From: Gordonia spumicola
Lineage (GTDB): Bacteria; Actinomycetota; Actinomycetes; Mycobacteriales; Mycobacteriaceae
Length of the DNA stretch: 64,000 nucleotides
Direction of reading: 5' to 3'
NCBI RefSeq assembly: GCF_009932475.1
Contig: NZ_BJOV01000005.1
Span: forward strand, 496,001 to 560,000
Made by a program: the position numbers and the translations under genes. The notes below the pieces were generated by a model. The model ran no database searches, was not told the DNA's origin, and worked only from the letters and a program-made list of their open reading frames with translations. Positions within the stretch are counted from its first letter, which is position 1. Every line of letters starts with the position of its first letter. Below, one piece after another: positions 35,501 through 44,486 of this stretch.

Positions 35501-36147
35501 GGCCGGGCTCCGGGCTGCTCGGCGAGGCCGGCGAGGAGTCGGGCCGTCTGCCGGAACGTGCACAGCGACGGTGTCCCGCGACTCGGGGCGGGCGGCCGCC
35601 CGGACCGCAGGTCGGCGACGATTCGCGCCGCAGACTCCGGTGTCTGGGAGTCGAAGAACTCCCAATTGACCATCACGACGGGCGCGTGGTCGCAGGCGGC
35701 GTTGCACTCGACGTGTTCGAGCGTGATCGAGCCGTCGGGCGTCGTCTCGCCCGGTGCCACGCCGAGCAGCTCGGACAGGTCGGCGAGTATCCGGTCGCCG
35801 CCCATCACCGCGCACAGCGTGTTGGTGCAGACGCCGACGAGGTACTCGCCGGTCGGCTCGCGGCGGTACATCGAGTAGAACGTCGCCACCGCCGCGACCT
35901 GGGCCGTCGTCAGCCGGAGACGGTCCGCGCAGAAGCCGATGCCCGCGCGCGTGAGGTAGCCGTCCTCGCTCTGGACGAGGTGCAGGAGCGGCAGCAGTGC
36001 CGACCGCGACTCCGGGTAGCGGGCGACGATCTCGTCCGATTCGGCGGTCAACGACGCCAGGACCTCGGCCGGATACTCGGCCGGACCGTCGAATGCGATC
36101 GGCGGTGTCGGCTCGGTGGTGCTGAAGAACACGGGTTGGGCAGTCAT
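35497..36147 (-). CDS. nuoE: NADH-quinone oxidoreductase subunit E
   Basis: A 216-residue thioredoxin-fold subunit with the 2Fe-2S cluster N1a; ligands are in GVCTNTLC and [10 protein letters not shown]. The N-terminal helical domain contains [18 protein letters not shown] 40-residue C-terminal extension ending QPGARP is longer than in E. coli. Start ATG overlaps the nuoD stop by 4 bases. Confidence 0.95.
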   Translation of the reverse strand: MTAQPVFFSTTEPTPPIAFDGPAEYPAEVLASLTAESDEIVARYPESRSALLPLLHLVQSEDGYLTRAGIGFCADRLRLTTAQVAAVATFYSMYRREPTGEYLVGVCTNTLCAVMGGDRILADLSELLGVAPGETTPDGSITLEHVECNAACDHAPVVMVNWEFFDSQTPESAARIVADLRSGRPPAPSRGTPSLCTFRQTARLLAGLAEQPGARP

Positions 36148-37466
36148 CGGTCGACGCCTCCCATCACGGGGTCGATGCTGGCGACGGCGGTGATGACGTC
36201 GGCGATCAGGCCGCCTTCGCACATCGCGGCGACAGCCTGGAGGTTGGTGAACGACGGGTCGCGGAAGTGGACTCGGTAGGGGCGCGTCCCGCCGTCGGAC
36301 ACCACGTGGACGCCGAGTTCGCCGCGCGGCGACTCGATCGAGACATAGCACTGGCCCGCGGGCACGCGCATGCCTTCGGTGACGAGTTTGAAGTGGTGGA
36401 TCAACGACTCCATCGACATGCCCATTATTTCGGCGATGTGCTCGGGGGAGTTGCCCAGGCCGTCCGGGCCGACGGCGAGGTCTGCGGGCCATGCGAGTTT
36501 GCGGTCGGTCACCATCACCGGCCCGGGTTCGAGCTTGTCCAGGGCCTGCCGCACGATCGAGATGGACTGCCGCATCTCCTCGATACGGATCAGGTAGCGG
36601 CCGTACGAGTCGCAGCCGTCGTCGGTCACGACGTCGAAGTCGTAGTCGTCGTAGCCGCAGTACGGGGCCGACTTCCGCAGGTCGTGGGGGAGCCCCGTCG
36701 ACCGCAGGACCGGGCCGGTGATGCCGAGCGCCATGCACCCCGTCAGGTCGAGGTACCCGACTCCTTTCGTGCGGGCCTTCCAGATGTAGTTCTCGGTGAG
36801 GAGCGCCTCGACCTCGGCGATCTCGCCCGGCAGGGCGTCGAGCACCGCGGAGATCTTGTCGATCACGCCGTCCGGCAGATCGGCCGCGACGCCGCCCGGC
36901 CGGATGTACGCGTGATTCATGCGCAGCCCGGTGATCTCCTCGAACAGGTCGAGGATCTTCTCGCGCGAACCGAACCCGAGGAACATCGGCGTCACCGCTC
37001 CCAGCTCCATGCCGCCGGTCGCCAACGCCACCAGGTGCGATGTGATGCGGTTGAGTTCCATCAGCAGCACGCGGATCACGCTTGCCCGGGCCGGGATGTC
37101 GTCGGTGATCCCGAGCAGCTTCTCCACCGCGAGGCAGTACGCGGTCTCGTTGAAGAACGGTGACAGATAGTCCATGCGCGTCACGAACGCGACGCCCTGC
37201 GTCCATGTGCGGAACTCGAGATTCTTCTCGATGCCGGTGTGCAGGAAGCCGATCCCGCAGCGGGCCTCGGTGACGGTCTCGCCTTCGATCTCCAGGACCA
37301 GGCGCAGCACGCCGTGCGTCGATGGATGCTGCGGGCCCATGTTGACGACGATCCGTTCGTCGACGTTGGCGGCCGCCGCGCGTTCGGCGACGGCGTGCAC
37401 GACGTCTTCCCAGTCGTTGCCGCCGACTGTGACCGTGCTTGTCTCGGGACGTGCTGTGTCGGTCAT
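36144..37466 (-). CDS. nuoD: NADH-quinone oxidoreductase subunit D
   Basis: A 440-residue subunit related to the large subunit of NiFe hydrogenases, lining the quinone site. Conserved parts are [23 protein letters not shown] (quinone-site His), [33 protein letters not shown] and [33 protein letters not shown] near the end. Its ATG shares one base with the nuoC stop. Confidence 0.96.
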   Translation of the reverse strand: MTDTARPETSTVTVGGNDWEDVVHAVAERAAAANVDERIVVNMGPQHPSTHGVLRLVLEIEGETVTEARCGIGFLHTGIEKNLEFRTWTQGVAFVTRMDYLSPFFNETAYCLAVEKLLGITDDIPARASVIRVLLMELNRITSHLVALATGGMELGAVTPMFLGFGSREKILDLFEEITGLRMNHAYIRPGGVAADLPDGVIDKISAVLDALPGEIAEVEALLTENYIWKARTKGVGYLDLTGCMALGITGPVLRSTGLPHDLRKSAPYCGYDDYDFDVVTDDGCDSYGRYLIRIEEMRQSISIVRQALDKLEPGPVMVTDRKLAWPADLAVGPDGLGNSPEHIAEIMGMSMESLIHHFKLVTEGMRVPAGQCYVSIESPRGELGVHVVSDGGTRPYRVHFRDPSFTNLQAVAAMCEGGLIADVITAVASIDPVMGGVDR

Positions 37467-38131
37467 CAGTTGTACGACCTCCGCTGGTCGGGCGGCGCGA
37501 CGGTGGCGCCCTTGTACTCGACGGGAATGCCGCCGAGCGGGTAGTCCTTGCGTTGGGGGTGGCCCTCCCAGTCGTCGGGCATCTCGATCCGCGTCAACGA
37601 CGGGTGGCCCTCGAAGACCAGACCGAAGAAGTCGTACGTCTCGCGTTCGTGCCAGTCGGTGGTCGGGTAGATCCGGAACAGACTCGGCAGGCGTGGGTCG
37701 TCGTCGGGCGCGGTCGTCTCCAGGCGGACCTCGCGGTTGTGGGTGATCGAACGCAGCGGGTACACGGCGTGCAGTTCGCGGCCGGTCTCGTCGGGGTAGT
37801 GGACGCCGCTGACGCCGAGGCAGAGTTCGAAGCGGAGCGACGGCTCGTCGCGCAGCGTCGACGCGACCGCCCGCAGGTGCGTCCGCCGGACGTGGATCGT
37901 CATCTCGCCGCGGTAGATCACGACGTTCTCGACGGCGTCGTCGAATGCGACGCCGTGCGCGTTCAGTCCGGCGGCGAGCAGGTCGGCCACCTCGTCGAAG
38001 TAATCGCCGAACGGCCGTTGAGTGCTGCCGGGCAGGTTGATCTGCGCGATCATCCGCCCGTAGCCGGACGTGTCGCCGCTGCCGGTGGCGCCGAACAGTC
38101 CGTGTCGGGCGCCGATGGTCTCGCCGCTCAC
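37466..38131 (-). CDS. nuoC: NADH-quinone oxidoreductase subunit C
   Basis: A 221-residue peripheral subunit of the 30-kDa type. The signature is in [47 protein letters not shown]. The N-terminal 35 residues are extra and Gly-rich. GTG start, overlapping the nuoB stop by 4 bases. Confidence 0.95.
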   Translation of the reverse strand: MSGETIGARHGLFGATGSGDTSGYGRMIAQINLPGSTQRPFGDYFDEVADLLAAGLNAHGVAFDDAVENVVIYRGEMTIHVRRTHLRAVASTLRDEPSLRFELCLGVSGVHYPDETGRELHAVYPLRSITHNREVRLETTAPDDDPRLPSLFRIYPTTDWHERETYDFFGLVFEGHPSLTRIEMPDDWEGHPQRKDYPLGGIPVEYKGATVAPPDQRRSYN

Positions 38132-38682
38132 CGCAGCAGTCCCGTGAACTCGATCGTGGGCTTGGACGCGAGGGCGGCCTGCTCGGCGGCGCGTACGGCC
38201 TCGTCCCGGTGGACGCCGAGCGGCATCTGCGCGATCTGCTCGTGCAGGGCGAGGATCGCGTTCAGCAGCATTTCGGGCCGTGGCGGGCATCCCGGCAGAT
38301 AGATGTCGACGGGCACGACGTGATCGACGCCCTGCACGATCGCGTAGTTGTTGAACATGCCGCCCGACGACGCGCACACGCCCATCGCGAGCACCCATTT
38401 CGGTTCGGCCATCTGGTCGTAGATCTGTCGCAGCACCGGGGCCATCTTCTGGCTGACGCGCCCGGCGACGATCATCAGGTCGGCTTGGCGGGGAGACGCG
38501 CGGAACGCCTCCATGCCGAACCTGGCGAGGTCGTAGCGGCCGGAGGTGGTCGCCATCATCTCGATCGCGCAGCACGCCAGCCCGAACGTCGCGGGCCACA
38601 GCGAGCCTTTTCGCATGTAGCCGGCCAGCTTCTCGACCGTTGTGAGCAGTACTCCGCCGGGGAGTTTCTCTTCGATTCCCAC
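38128..38682 (-). CDS. nuoB: NADH-quinone oxidoreductase subunit B
   Basis: A 184-residue subunit with cluster N2, the last redox centre before quinone. Ligands are the tandem Cys37-Cys38 ([10 protein letters not shown]), Cys103 (GVCASSGG) and Cys132 ([10 protein letters not shown]). GTG start four bases after the nuoA stop. Confidence 0.96.
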   Translation of the reverse strand: MGIEEKLPGGVLLTTVEKLAGYMRKGSLWPATFGLACCAIEMMATTSGRYDLARFGMEAFRASPRQADLMIVAGRVSQKMAPVLRQIYDQMAEPKWVLAMGVCASSGGMFNNYAIVQGVDHVVPVDIYLPGCPPRPEMLLNAILALHEQIAQMPLGVHRDEAVRAAEQAALASKPTIEFTGLLR

Positions 38683-38686
38683 AGTT

Positions 38687-39049
38687 CTAGTCCCACCTGA
38701 GTCCGCCGCGACGCCACTCGTAGGCGTACGCGACCGACACGTTGACGATGAAGAGTGCGACGGCCAGCAGGCCGAACCAGCCGAGGGAGTCCGATGCGAC
38801 GGCCCACGGGTAGAGGAAGACGATCTCGATGTCGAAGATGATGAAGAGCATCGCCGTCAGGTAGTACTTCACGGGGAAGCGTTGGACCATGTCGGCGGCG
38901 GGCGGAAGCGGCTCGATTCCGCACTCGTAGGCGGCGAGTTTCGCCGCGTTGCGACGCTTGGGGCCGACGATCGACGCGATCACGACGGACACGATCGCGA
39001 ACGCGGCCGCGATCGCGGCCAGGACCAGGATCGGTGCGTAAGCGTTCAT
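38687..39049 (-). CDS. nuoA: NADH-quinone oxidoreductase subunit A
   Basis: A 120-residue membrane subunit with three helices; the conserved loop [45 protein letters not shown] contains the exposed Cys and the acidic residues near the quinone site. The ATG at 39049 fits the family start and has GGAGG ten bases upstream. It is the first gene of the 14-gene operon; a CRP-like palindrome lies 18-37 bases upstream of the start. Confidence 0.95.
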   Translation of the reverse strand: MNAYAPILVLAAIAAAFAIVSVVIASIVGPKRRNAAKLAAYECGIEPLPPAADMVQRFPVKYYLTAMLFIIFDIEIVFLYPWAVASDSLGWFGLLAVALFIVNVSVAYAYEWRRGGLRWD

Positions 39050-39066
39050 GTCCGGAAGCCTCCCAC

Positions 39067-39086
39067 TGTGTGACTCAAGACACACA
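39067..39086 (-). promoter_or_regulatory. CRP/GlxR-like palindrome upstream of nuoA
   Basis: TGTGTG (39067-39072) and CACACA (39081-39086) form an inverted repeat; inside it TGTGA-CTCAAG-ACACA resembles the CRP-family consensus TGTGA-N6-TCACA with one mismatch. So close to the start it would overlap the promoter or leader. Binding is not shown. Confidence 0.35.
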
Positions 39087-39172
39087 CTACGCACGGAATG
39101 GTGTGTGCCGTGGGCTGTTTCGGCTTAAACCGAGGTGAACGGCGAGTTCGGTCAGGGCGTGCCGAGGACGGC

Positions 39173-39910
39173 TCAGACGGACGCGAAGAAGGCGTCGAGC
39201 GCGGTCGTCGGATCGACCGCGGTCGAGACGTTCGCCGCGAAGACGACGAGGGCGGCCAGCGTGGCGAGCGCCATCGCGGACAGGTACGCCCGGGACACGA
39301 TCACCGCGCGCCGCGGCTCCCGTGGACGGCGTCGCCAGCCGATCGCGAGTGCCGTCGCGGTCACCGCGGCGGCCAGGCCTGCAACGATCGCCATCACGAG
39401 GTGATAGCGGCCGAAGTCGTCGACCATCGATGACGTGTCCGTCGGATGTGCGGCGCCGGGCGGGACCGCCGACAGCAGCGACGACCTCGGGACGAACGCT
39501 CCCTGGATGTTCGCCATCACGACGAGGGCGGCCAGTGCCGTGAGCGACGAGGACACGATCAGTCCCGTCCCGAGGGCGACGTCGGCTCCGGCGACCCTGC
39601 CGGTGCGCGCGCCGAGGCGCTGAGCCAGCGCCCTGGTCAGCACGATCGCGGCGATCAGCAGGATGGTGGCGAGGACTGCCTTGGCCGCGTGGAAACGAGT
39701 CCAGTACGACGCCAACTCGTCCAGCGCCGTCGTCGACCCCGACCAGAAGGCCGCGAACGCGTCGCCTGCCGCGCCGGGGAGATCGTCGCGTTGGGTCGAC
39801 GTGGCGCCCGCGAGGTAGGCGGGTGCGGCGAATACGGCGACGGTGGCGACCGCGGCGACTGCCGCGAGTGCGTCGATCCGATCGCTGGGACGAGGTGCGG
39901 CGTGCGTCAT
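39173..39910 (-). CDS. Membrane protein upstream of the nuo operon
   Basis: A 245-residue protein with about five hydrophobic segments: near residues 14-34, 78-96, 110-135, 165-190 and 205-230. The loop after the first segment is long and polar (STQRDDLPGAAGDAFAAFWSG). The later loop contains SSMVDDFGRYHLVM, and the arrangement is reminiscent of DUF1772-type membrane proteins, but I cannot name the family firmly. It is encoded between the receiver-like gene and nuoA on the same strand, 124 bases before the nuoA start. Confidence 0.7.
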   Translation of the reverse strand: MTHAAPRPSDRIDALAAVAAVATVAVFAAPAYLAGATSTQRDDLPGAAGDAFAAFWSGSTTALDELASYWTRFHAAKAVLATILLIAAIVLTRALAQRLGARTGRVAGADVALGTGLIVSSSLTALAALVVMANIQGAFVPRSSLLSAVPPGAAHPTDTSSMVDDFGRYHLVMAIVAGLAAAVTATALAIGWRRRPREPRRAVIVSRAYLSAMALATLAALVVFAANVSTAVDPTTALDAFFASV

Positions 39911-39917
39911 CCGCCCA

Positions 39918-40313
39918 TCATCGCAGCAGTTCGACGAGTGTGCGCGACAGTTCCATCGGGTCGACCGGGACGTGCGCGACGGCGTCCGCGCGGGACCAGT
40001 CGGCCAGCCAACGGTCGGCCTGACGAGCCACGAGCACCACCAGCGGGGGACAGGGGTCGTACTCGTCGCGGATCTGCTTCGCCATGCCCATGCCGCCGGC
40101 CGGGGACGCCTCGCCGTCGAGGATCGCCACGTCGACGGTGTTCCGGTCGAGGTGGTCGAGCAGGATCGGAGCGGTCGCGACCTCGACGTACTCGAGGTCG
40201 GGCAGTTCCGGGTGCAGGCGTTCCCCGAGCGCCTCGATCACCTGCCGTCTCGTACCCGAATCATCCGAGTACACCACCACTCTCAGCGTCACGCGTTCCG
40301 ATTGCGGGCTCAC
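39918..40313 (-). CDS. Receiver-like (pseudo-response-regulator) protein, Rv3143-like
   Basis: A 131-residue stand-alone receiver-fold protein. It has VVVYSDD (acidic pair Asp17-Asp18) and VAILDGEA with the phosphoacceptor-like Asp66, but the switch Thr/Ser (LVVLVAR) and the invariant Lys (AHVPVDP) are replaced, so phosphorylation-dependent signalling is doubtful. In mycobacteria a similar protein (Rv3143) is encoded next to nuoA, which supports the assignment and suggests a link to respiration or to complex I. GTG start. A membrane protein gene lies between it and nuoA here. Confidence 0.78.
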   Translation of the reverse strand: MSPQSERVTLRVVVYSDDSGTRRQVIEALGERLHPELPDLEYVEVATAPILLDHLDRNTVDVAILDGEASPAGGMGMAKQIRDEYDPCPPLVVLVARQADRWLADWSRADAVAHVPVDPMELSRTLVELLR

Positions 40314-40369
40314 GGTCCGACCCTAACCGCGCCCGAGGTTCCGCAGCTCCGGTTTGCCGATACCGGGTG

Positions 40370-41716
40370 TCAGGCCTCGTTCAGCACCTGAACGCCGGCG
40401 CGGGCCAGGCCCTTGTGGTCGTAGTACCAGTTGACGCCGAGGCCGAGGGCCACGCCGAAGGCGAGGCCGACGAAGGTCATCCACACGCCGTGCGTCAGAC
40501 CCGCGGTGCCGCGGGCGTCGAAGTACAGGATGGCGCGGACCGACATGTACACCTGGTGCAGCGGCTCGAACGACGACAGCCACGCGAAGAAGCCGGGTAC
40601 CGCCTCGATCGGCGTGGTCGCGCCGGCCGAGGGGAGGCCGAGGAAGATGAACACGAACATGTTGATCAGCAGGCCGATGGTGCCGAAGACGGACACGACG
40701 GCCAGCGCTGTGACGCCGACGGCGGTGGCCGCGAGCGAACTGTAGAGCCACAGCTGCCACCCGTGGTCGATAGGCATGTCCAGGGCCGTCGCGATGCCGA
40801 TGTACAGGCCGGTGACGACGAAGCTGGTGACCACCATGATCGCCCACTTGATCAGGAGGACCGTCGTCCTGGTGAGGCCGATGGCCTTGCGGATCACGAC
40901 GCGCGGACCGATCTCCGACGGCATGTAGCCGAGTGTCGAGTCGACGAGGGAGTTCACGAGCATGGCTCCGGTGAATCCCGCGAGCAGGACGAGGAGCGCG
41001 AAGTAGAACGCGGACAGTCCCATGCCGGTTCCGGTCGGCAGCGGATCGAACGGCGTGTTGACGACGTCGATCGGCGCCGCCAGCACGATCGACGCGGTGC
41101 CGGTGATCGTCATCGGAGGCACCGCCGTAGCGGCCTGCTTGGTCACGGTGTCGGTCAGCTGCTTGCCGAGCTGAGTGTTCATCTCGGTGAGTGCGCCCTT
41201 GCTGAGCGCCGTCACGAGCGAACTGCCGAGCGTGCCCGAACGGGGATTCGTGTAGACGATGATCTGCGGGCGCTCGACGGGATCGGTCGTCACGGATCCC
41301 TGGGCGAGGGCGATGGTCTTCGCGGTGAAGTCGGCAGGCACCCGGATGGCGCCGTAGACCTTGCCGTCGCGCAGCTTCGCCTCGGCGTCCGCCCAGCTGA
41401 GGTTCTCCAACGTCACCTTGGCCGGGTCCACCTCCTTCTCGACCGTCGCCTGCATCTGCGCGCCGAAGTTCTGGTGTGCACCCGTCGGGTCGGTTGCGCC
41501 CTGGTCGTCGTTGACGACCGCGATGGGGAACGAGGCGAGGCTGCCGACAGGATCGAGGATGCTGCCGAGGTAGAGGCCTGCCATCGCGCCCATCGCGATG
41601 ACGACCGCGACCACCGGGGCCACCCACAACCGCCATGAGCGGAGGATGTCGTGGCGGTCGTCGCTCTCGATTCGGGTGTCGTCGGTCTCGGTCACGTCGG
41701 GTTCGGCATCGGTCAC
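40370..41716 (-). CDS. ABC-2/DUF3533-type membrane protein (YhgE/Pip-like)
   Basis: A 448-residue membrane protein with one N-terminal helix (WVAPVVAVVIAMGAMAGLYLG), a large extracytoplasmic domain beginning PIAVVNDDQGATDPTGAHQNFG, and five or six C-terminal helices starting around FYFALLVLLAGFTGAM. The 'AVVNxDxG' motif after the first helix is typical for the YhgE/Pip/DUF3533 families, which are related to ABC-2 permeases and often take part in export, type VII-like secretion or phage infection. No ATPase gene is adjacent. Start ATG, divergent from the AI-2E gene. Confidence 0.78.
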   Translation of the reverse strand: MTDAEPDVTETDDTRIESDDRHDILRSWRLWVAPVVAVVIAMGAMAGLYLGSILDPVGSLASFPIAVVNDDQGATDPTGAHQNFGAQMQATVEKEVDPAKVTLENLSWADAEAKLRDGKVYGAIRVPADFTAKTIALAQGSVTTDPVERPQIIVYTNPRSGTLGSSLVTALSKGALTEMNTQLGKQLTDTVTKQAATAVPPMTITGTASIVLAAPIDVVNTPFDPLPTGTGMGLSAFYFALLVLLAGFTGAMLVNSLVDSTLGYMPSEIGPRVVIRKAIGLTRTTVLLIKWAIMVVTSFVVTGLYIGIATALDMPIDHGWQLWLYSSLAATAVGVTALAVVSVFGTIGLLINMFVFIFLGLPSAGATTPIEAVPGFFAWLSSFEPLHQVYMSVRAILYFDARGTAGLTHGVWMTFVGLAFGVALGLGVNWYYDHKGLARAGVQVLNEA

Positions 41717-41753
41717 GCGTCCACAGTAGTGCGCCGCGGTCTACAGTTGGCGG

Positions 41754-42851
41754 GTGACCGAGACCGATTCCGGCAGGCCCGACGATCCGGCAGGCGCCGC
41801 GCCTCGCCGCATGGTCGACGCGATTCGATCGGTCGGCGTCGTCAGCTGGTCGATCGTCGGTGTGATCATCGTCGTGATCGTCGCCGCGCTGGCGGTGAGC
41901 GCCGTCAGCGGCATTCTGATCCCGCTCGTGATCGCGACGATCCTCGGCATCGTCCTGGAACCGGTGGCGGCTGCCCTCCGACGACGCCGAGTGCCGCCCG
42001 TGCTCGCGACGCTGATCGTCATGCTGGGGACCGTTGTTGCGGTCGGGGCGATGTCCGCGCTCGTGATCGTCGGAATCGTCGACCAGTGGTCGCAGATCTA
42101 CGACCAACTGATGGTCGGATGGTCGGCGCTGCTGGAATGGCTCCGCGATCACGACCTGGACACACAACTCGCCGAACACGCGCGGACGGCGGTGACCGAC
42201 TACGCACCGCAGCTCGGGCAGGGACTTCTCGGTGTGGTGACCAGCACGTTCTACGGTCTGCTGTCGTTGATCCTCGGGACGTTCTTCGCGCTGTTCTTCC
42301 TGTTCTTCGTCCTGCGTGACGGCTACCGGTTCCCCGCTTGGGTCGCCAAGGCCGGACTCGATCCGATCGAGGTGTCGACGGTCGCCGACCTGTCGCGGAA
42401 GTCGGTGCGCGGCTACTTCTCGGGGACGGCGAAGACCGCCGTCATCACGGCCCCGATCTTCATGATCCCGATGCTCATCCTGGGTGTTCCGCTGCCGATT
42501 CCGATCTTCATCCTGTACTTCTTCCTGTCCTTCCTGCCGTACATCGGTGCATGGGTGACGGGGGCGGTGGTTGTGCTGATCGCGTTCGGCTCGGGTGGGA
42601 CGACGGCGGCGTTGATCATGGCCGTCACGTTCGTGGTGTCGAACGGGTCGATCCAGAGCGCGGTCAGTTCGTGGGCGCTCGGGTCGTCGTTGAAGATCCA
42701 CCCGGTGCTCGTCCTGCTGTCGACGATCATCGGCGGCACCGTCGCCGGGATGATCGGAATGGTGTTGGGTCCTCCGGTCGTCGCCGCCGTCGTGAAGTCG
42801 GTCGCCGCGGTCCGTGACCTGCGAGGGGCGCCTCAGATGCAGTCGGGCTGA
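41754..42851 (+). CDS. AI-2E family transporter
   Basis: A 365-residue membrane protein with about eight helices. AI-2E/PerM family parts include SWSIVGVIIVVIVAALAVSAVSGILIPLVIATILGIVLEPVAAALRRRRVPPVLAT at the start and FFLSFLPYIGAWVTGAVVVLIAFGSGG, SNGSIQSAVSSWALGSSLKIHPVLVLLSTIIGGTVAGMIGMVLGPPVVAAV at the end. Family members export autoinducer 2, Na+/H+ or other solutes; the substrate here is unknown. GTG start 37 bases from the divergent ABC-2 gene. It converges with the DUF222-HNH gene. Confidence 0.9.
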   Translation: MTETDSGRPDDPAGAAPRRMVDAIRSVGVVSWSIVGVIIVVIVAALAVSAVSGILIPLVIATILGIVLEPVAAALRRRRVPPVLATLIVMLGTVVAVGAMSALVIVGIVDQWSQIYDQLMVGWSALLEWLRDHDLDTQLAEHARTAVTDYAPQLGQGLLGVVTSTFYGLLSLILGTFFALFFLFFVLRDGYRFPAWVAKAGLDPIEVSTVADLSRKSVRGYFSGTAKTAVITAPIFMIPMLILGVPLPIPIFILYFFLSFLPYIGAWVTGAVVVLIAFGSGGTTAALIMAVTFVVSNGSIQSAVSSWALGSSLKIHPVLVLLSTIIGGTVAGMIGMVLGPPVVAAVVKSVAAVRDLRGAPQMQSG

Positions 42852-42875
42852 GGACGGTCCGGTGCGGTGGCGCGC

Positions 42876-44201
42876 TCACGCCGCCGCGTCGGCGTGAGAC
42901 GTCAACGTCCTCCGGGCGTGCGACCGGATCGGTTGCGAGCTTCCCGGTTCGATGAACCACGGGTGTCCGTCGTCGCCGAGGACCACCTGCCACCCGCTGT
43001 TGTGAACAAGCGTGTGATGCATCCGGCACAACAGCACCCCATTCCTGACCGACGTGTCGCCGCCCTCCGACCAGGGGACGATGTGGTGCGCGTCGGTCCA
43101 GGAGACCGGCCGGCCGCACCCTGGGAACGCGCATCCGCAGTCTCTGGCTGCCAGCGCTTTCCGAATGCCGGGTGTCATCAGGCGATGTTCCCGTCCGACG
43201 TCCAGCGGGACACCTTCCCCGTCTACGACGACCGCAGAGATGGCCGATGAGCAGAGCGCCAAGCCGACGGTCGCTGAGCCGACCGGCCCGGTGAACCCGA
43301 GCCTGGCGACCCCGTCCCCTGGGGTTCCCGTGGTGGGCACTATGAGCGATACGTGCGGCAGGACGCCGCCGCTCGTGGGGCGTTCCGATCCCGCGAGGTA
43401 CGTGCGGATGATCTGCCCGAGTGCATCGGCTCGCCGCTGGGCGGTGGACCGCGGGTCCCGTGACCCGTCGGGTTGCGGTACCGGCCGCATCAGCGGGTCG
43501 AGCGCCGCGGACAGTTCTTCCCCGGTCAGCGCATCGAGGCTGATCGAGGAGACTGTTCGGCCCTCGTCGTCGGAGGTCAGGGTCATCTCGTTCAACTCCG
43601 AGTTCTCTGACGCCGGGATTGCTGCCGGATCGTCGGACTCGGCTGCTCGACGGATTCCCTCGGCCGTGGCTGCTGCTTTCACCTCTCCCGGTGTGGAGTT
43701 GAGCAGCAGCTTGCGGGCAAGGACCTGCTTCTCCGGGTTGTCGAGTGGAACCCGTTTGTCGACAGTTGCGACACCCCGCCCGACCTCGTCGGCCATCTCC
43801 GGCGACAGGTAGCCGTCGCGCATCCCTCGGGCCACCGAGTCGAGCCTCTCGGCGTGGCGGCCGTTGCGAACCGTACGGTGCGCGACGGCTGGTGCGACGC
43901 CGATCTCCATCAACAACGACGGCATCGACAATCGTTTGCGGACCGGGATCCCGACCCGGTCGGCGGCCCTGACCAACAACGCTTGAGCGCCGGCCAGGAT
44001 GTTCTGGGCTCGGGCGACCTCGACTATCGCCGATAGGATGTCGGCGTCGTCGAATCCGACGCGCGAGGCCCGGTCGAGCAGGCAGGCCAGGCGAGGTGAG
44101 TCTCCGGACTCGGCCTCGGCGGTGGTGGCTGGTGCGAGTTCGTCGACCACGTGGTCGGTGAACTCGCGGATAGTGGTCGCGAACATGGTTTCCCCCTCCA
44201 T
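42876..44201 (-). CDS. DUF222 / HNH endonuclease domain protein (13E12 repeat family)
   Basis: A 441-residue protein of the family known as REP13E12 in mycobacteria, abundant in Gordonia and relatives. The N-terminal DUF222 helical domain runs from about residue 20 to 320; the C-terminal HNH domain reads CAFPGCGRPVSWTDAHHIVPWSEGGDTSVRNGVLLCRMHHTLVHNSGW, with the zinc-binding cysteines and catalytic His. Members occur in many copies and are linked with integration hot spots in mycobacteria; their role is unproven. It starts with ATG (MEGETMFATT). Confidence 0.88.
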   Translation of the reverse strand: MEGETMFATTIREFTDHVVDELAPATTAEAESGDSPRLACLLDRASRVGFDDADILSAIVEVARAQNILAGAQALLVRAADRVGIPVRKRLSMPSLLMEIGVAPAVAHRTVRNGRHAERLDSVARGMRDGYLSPEMADEVGRGVATVDKRVPLDNPEKQVLARKLLLNSTPGEVKAAATAEGIRRAAESDDPAAIPASENSELNEMTLTSDDEGRTVSSISLDALTGEELSAALDPLMRPVPQPDGSRDPRSTAQRRADALGQIIRTYLAGSERPTSGGVLPHVSLIVPTTGTPGDGVARLGFTGPVGSATVGLALCSSAISAVVVDGEGVPLDVGREHRLMTPGIRKALAARDCGCAFPGCGRPVSWTDAHHIVPWSEGGDTSVRNGVLLCRMHHTLVHNSGWQVVLGDDGHPWFIEPGSSQPIRSHARRTLTSHADAAA

Positions 44202-44486
44202 GAGCTGCAGTGTGGACAGCGTTCATCGGCACCGGTCCGGGTGTCGGTGAGCAAAGGTACGGTCACAACGGGTGCTGCGCTGCAGTCCACCGCCTGCCTG
44301 GTACCCCCTGCGGGGTCCGGTGGTTCGGTTCGCCCGGACTGGGCGCTATCGAGTTGTCAAGTAACGTGCTGCTCCTCGCGCTACCGAGGAACTACGTTCA
44401 TGATATGGATCACTTCTGACAAACACGTATGTTCGACGTGTAGTCCGAACGGACGAATCTCGAATCGGTGCTGCGCGTCCGAACCC
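44202..44486. other. Intergenic region, 285 bases, without a recognised gene
   Basis: Between the DUF222-HNH start and the SLC13 stop. No convincing ORF is present. CTGCAGTGTGGAC near the left end and CTGCAGTCCAC about 65 bases later form a partial repeat around PstI-like palindromes. The GC content drops in the right half (CTATCGAGTTGTCAAGTAACG, TTCATGATATGGATCACTTC), which is where promoters for the DUF222 gene would lie. Confidence 0.6.

Noticed and set aside
38659..38700. Alternative ATG starts for nuoB and other GTG-started nuo genes
   Set aside because: The GTG starts give the 4-base overlaps or short gaps seen through the operon and keep the conserved N-termini; no better ATG lies in frame before the first conserved residues.
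42876..44201. DUF222-HNH gene as a homing endonuclease or mobile element
   Set aside because: No repeats or insertion borders flank it and it is not inside another gene; the family is common as ordinary chromosomal genes in this order.
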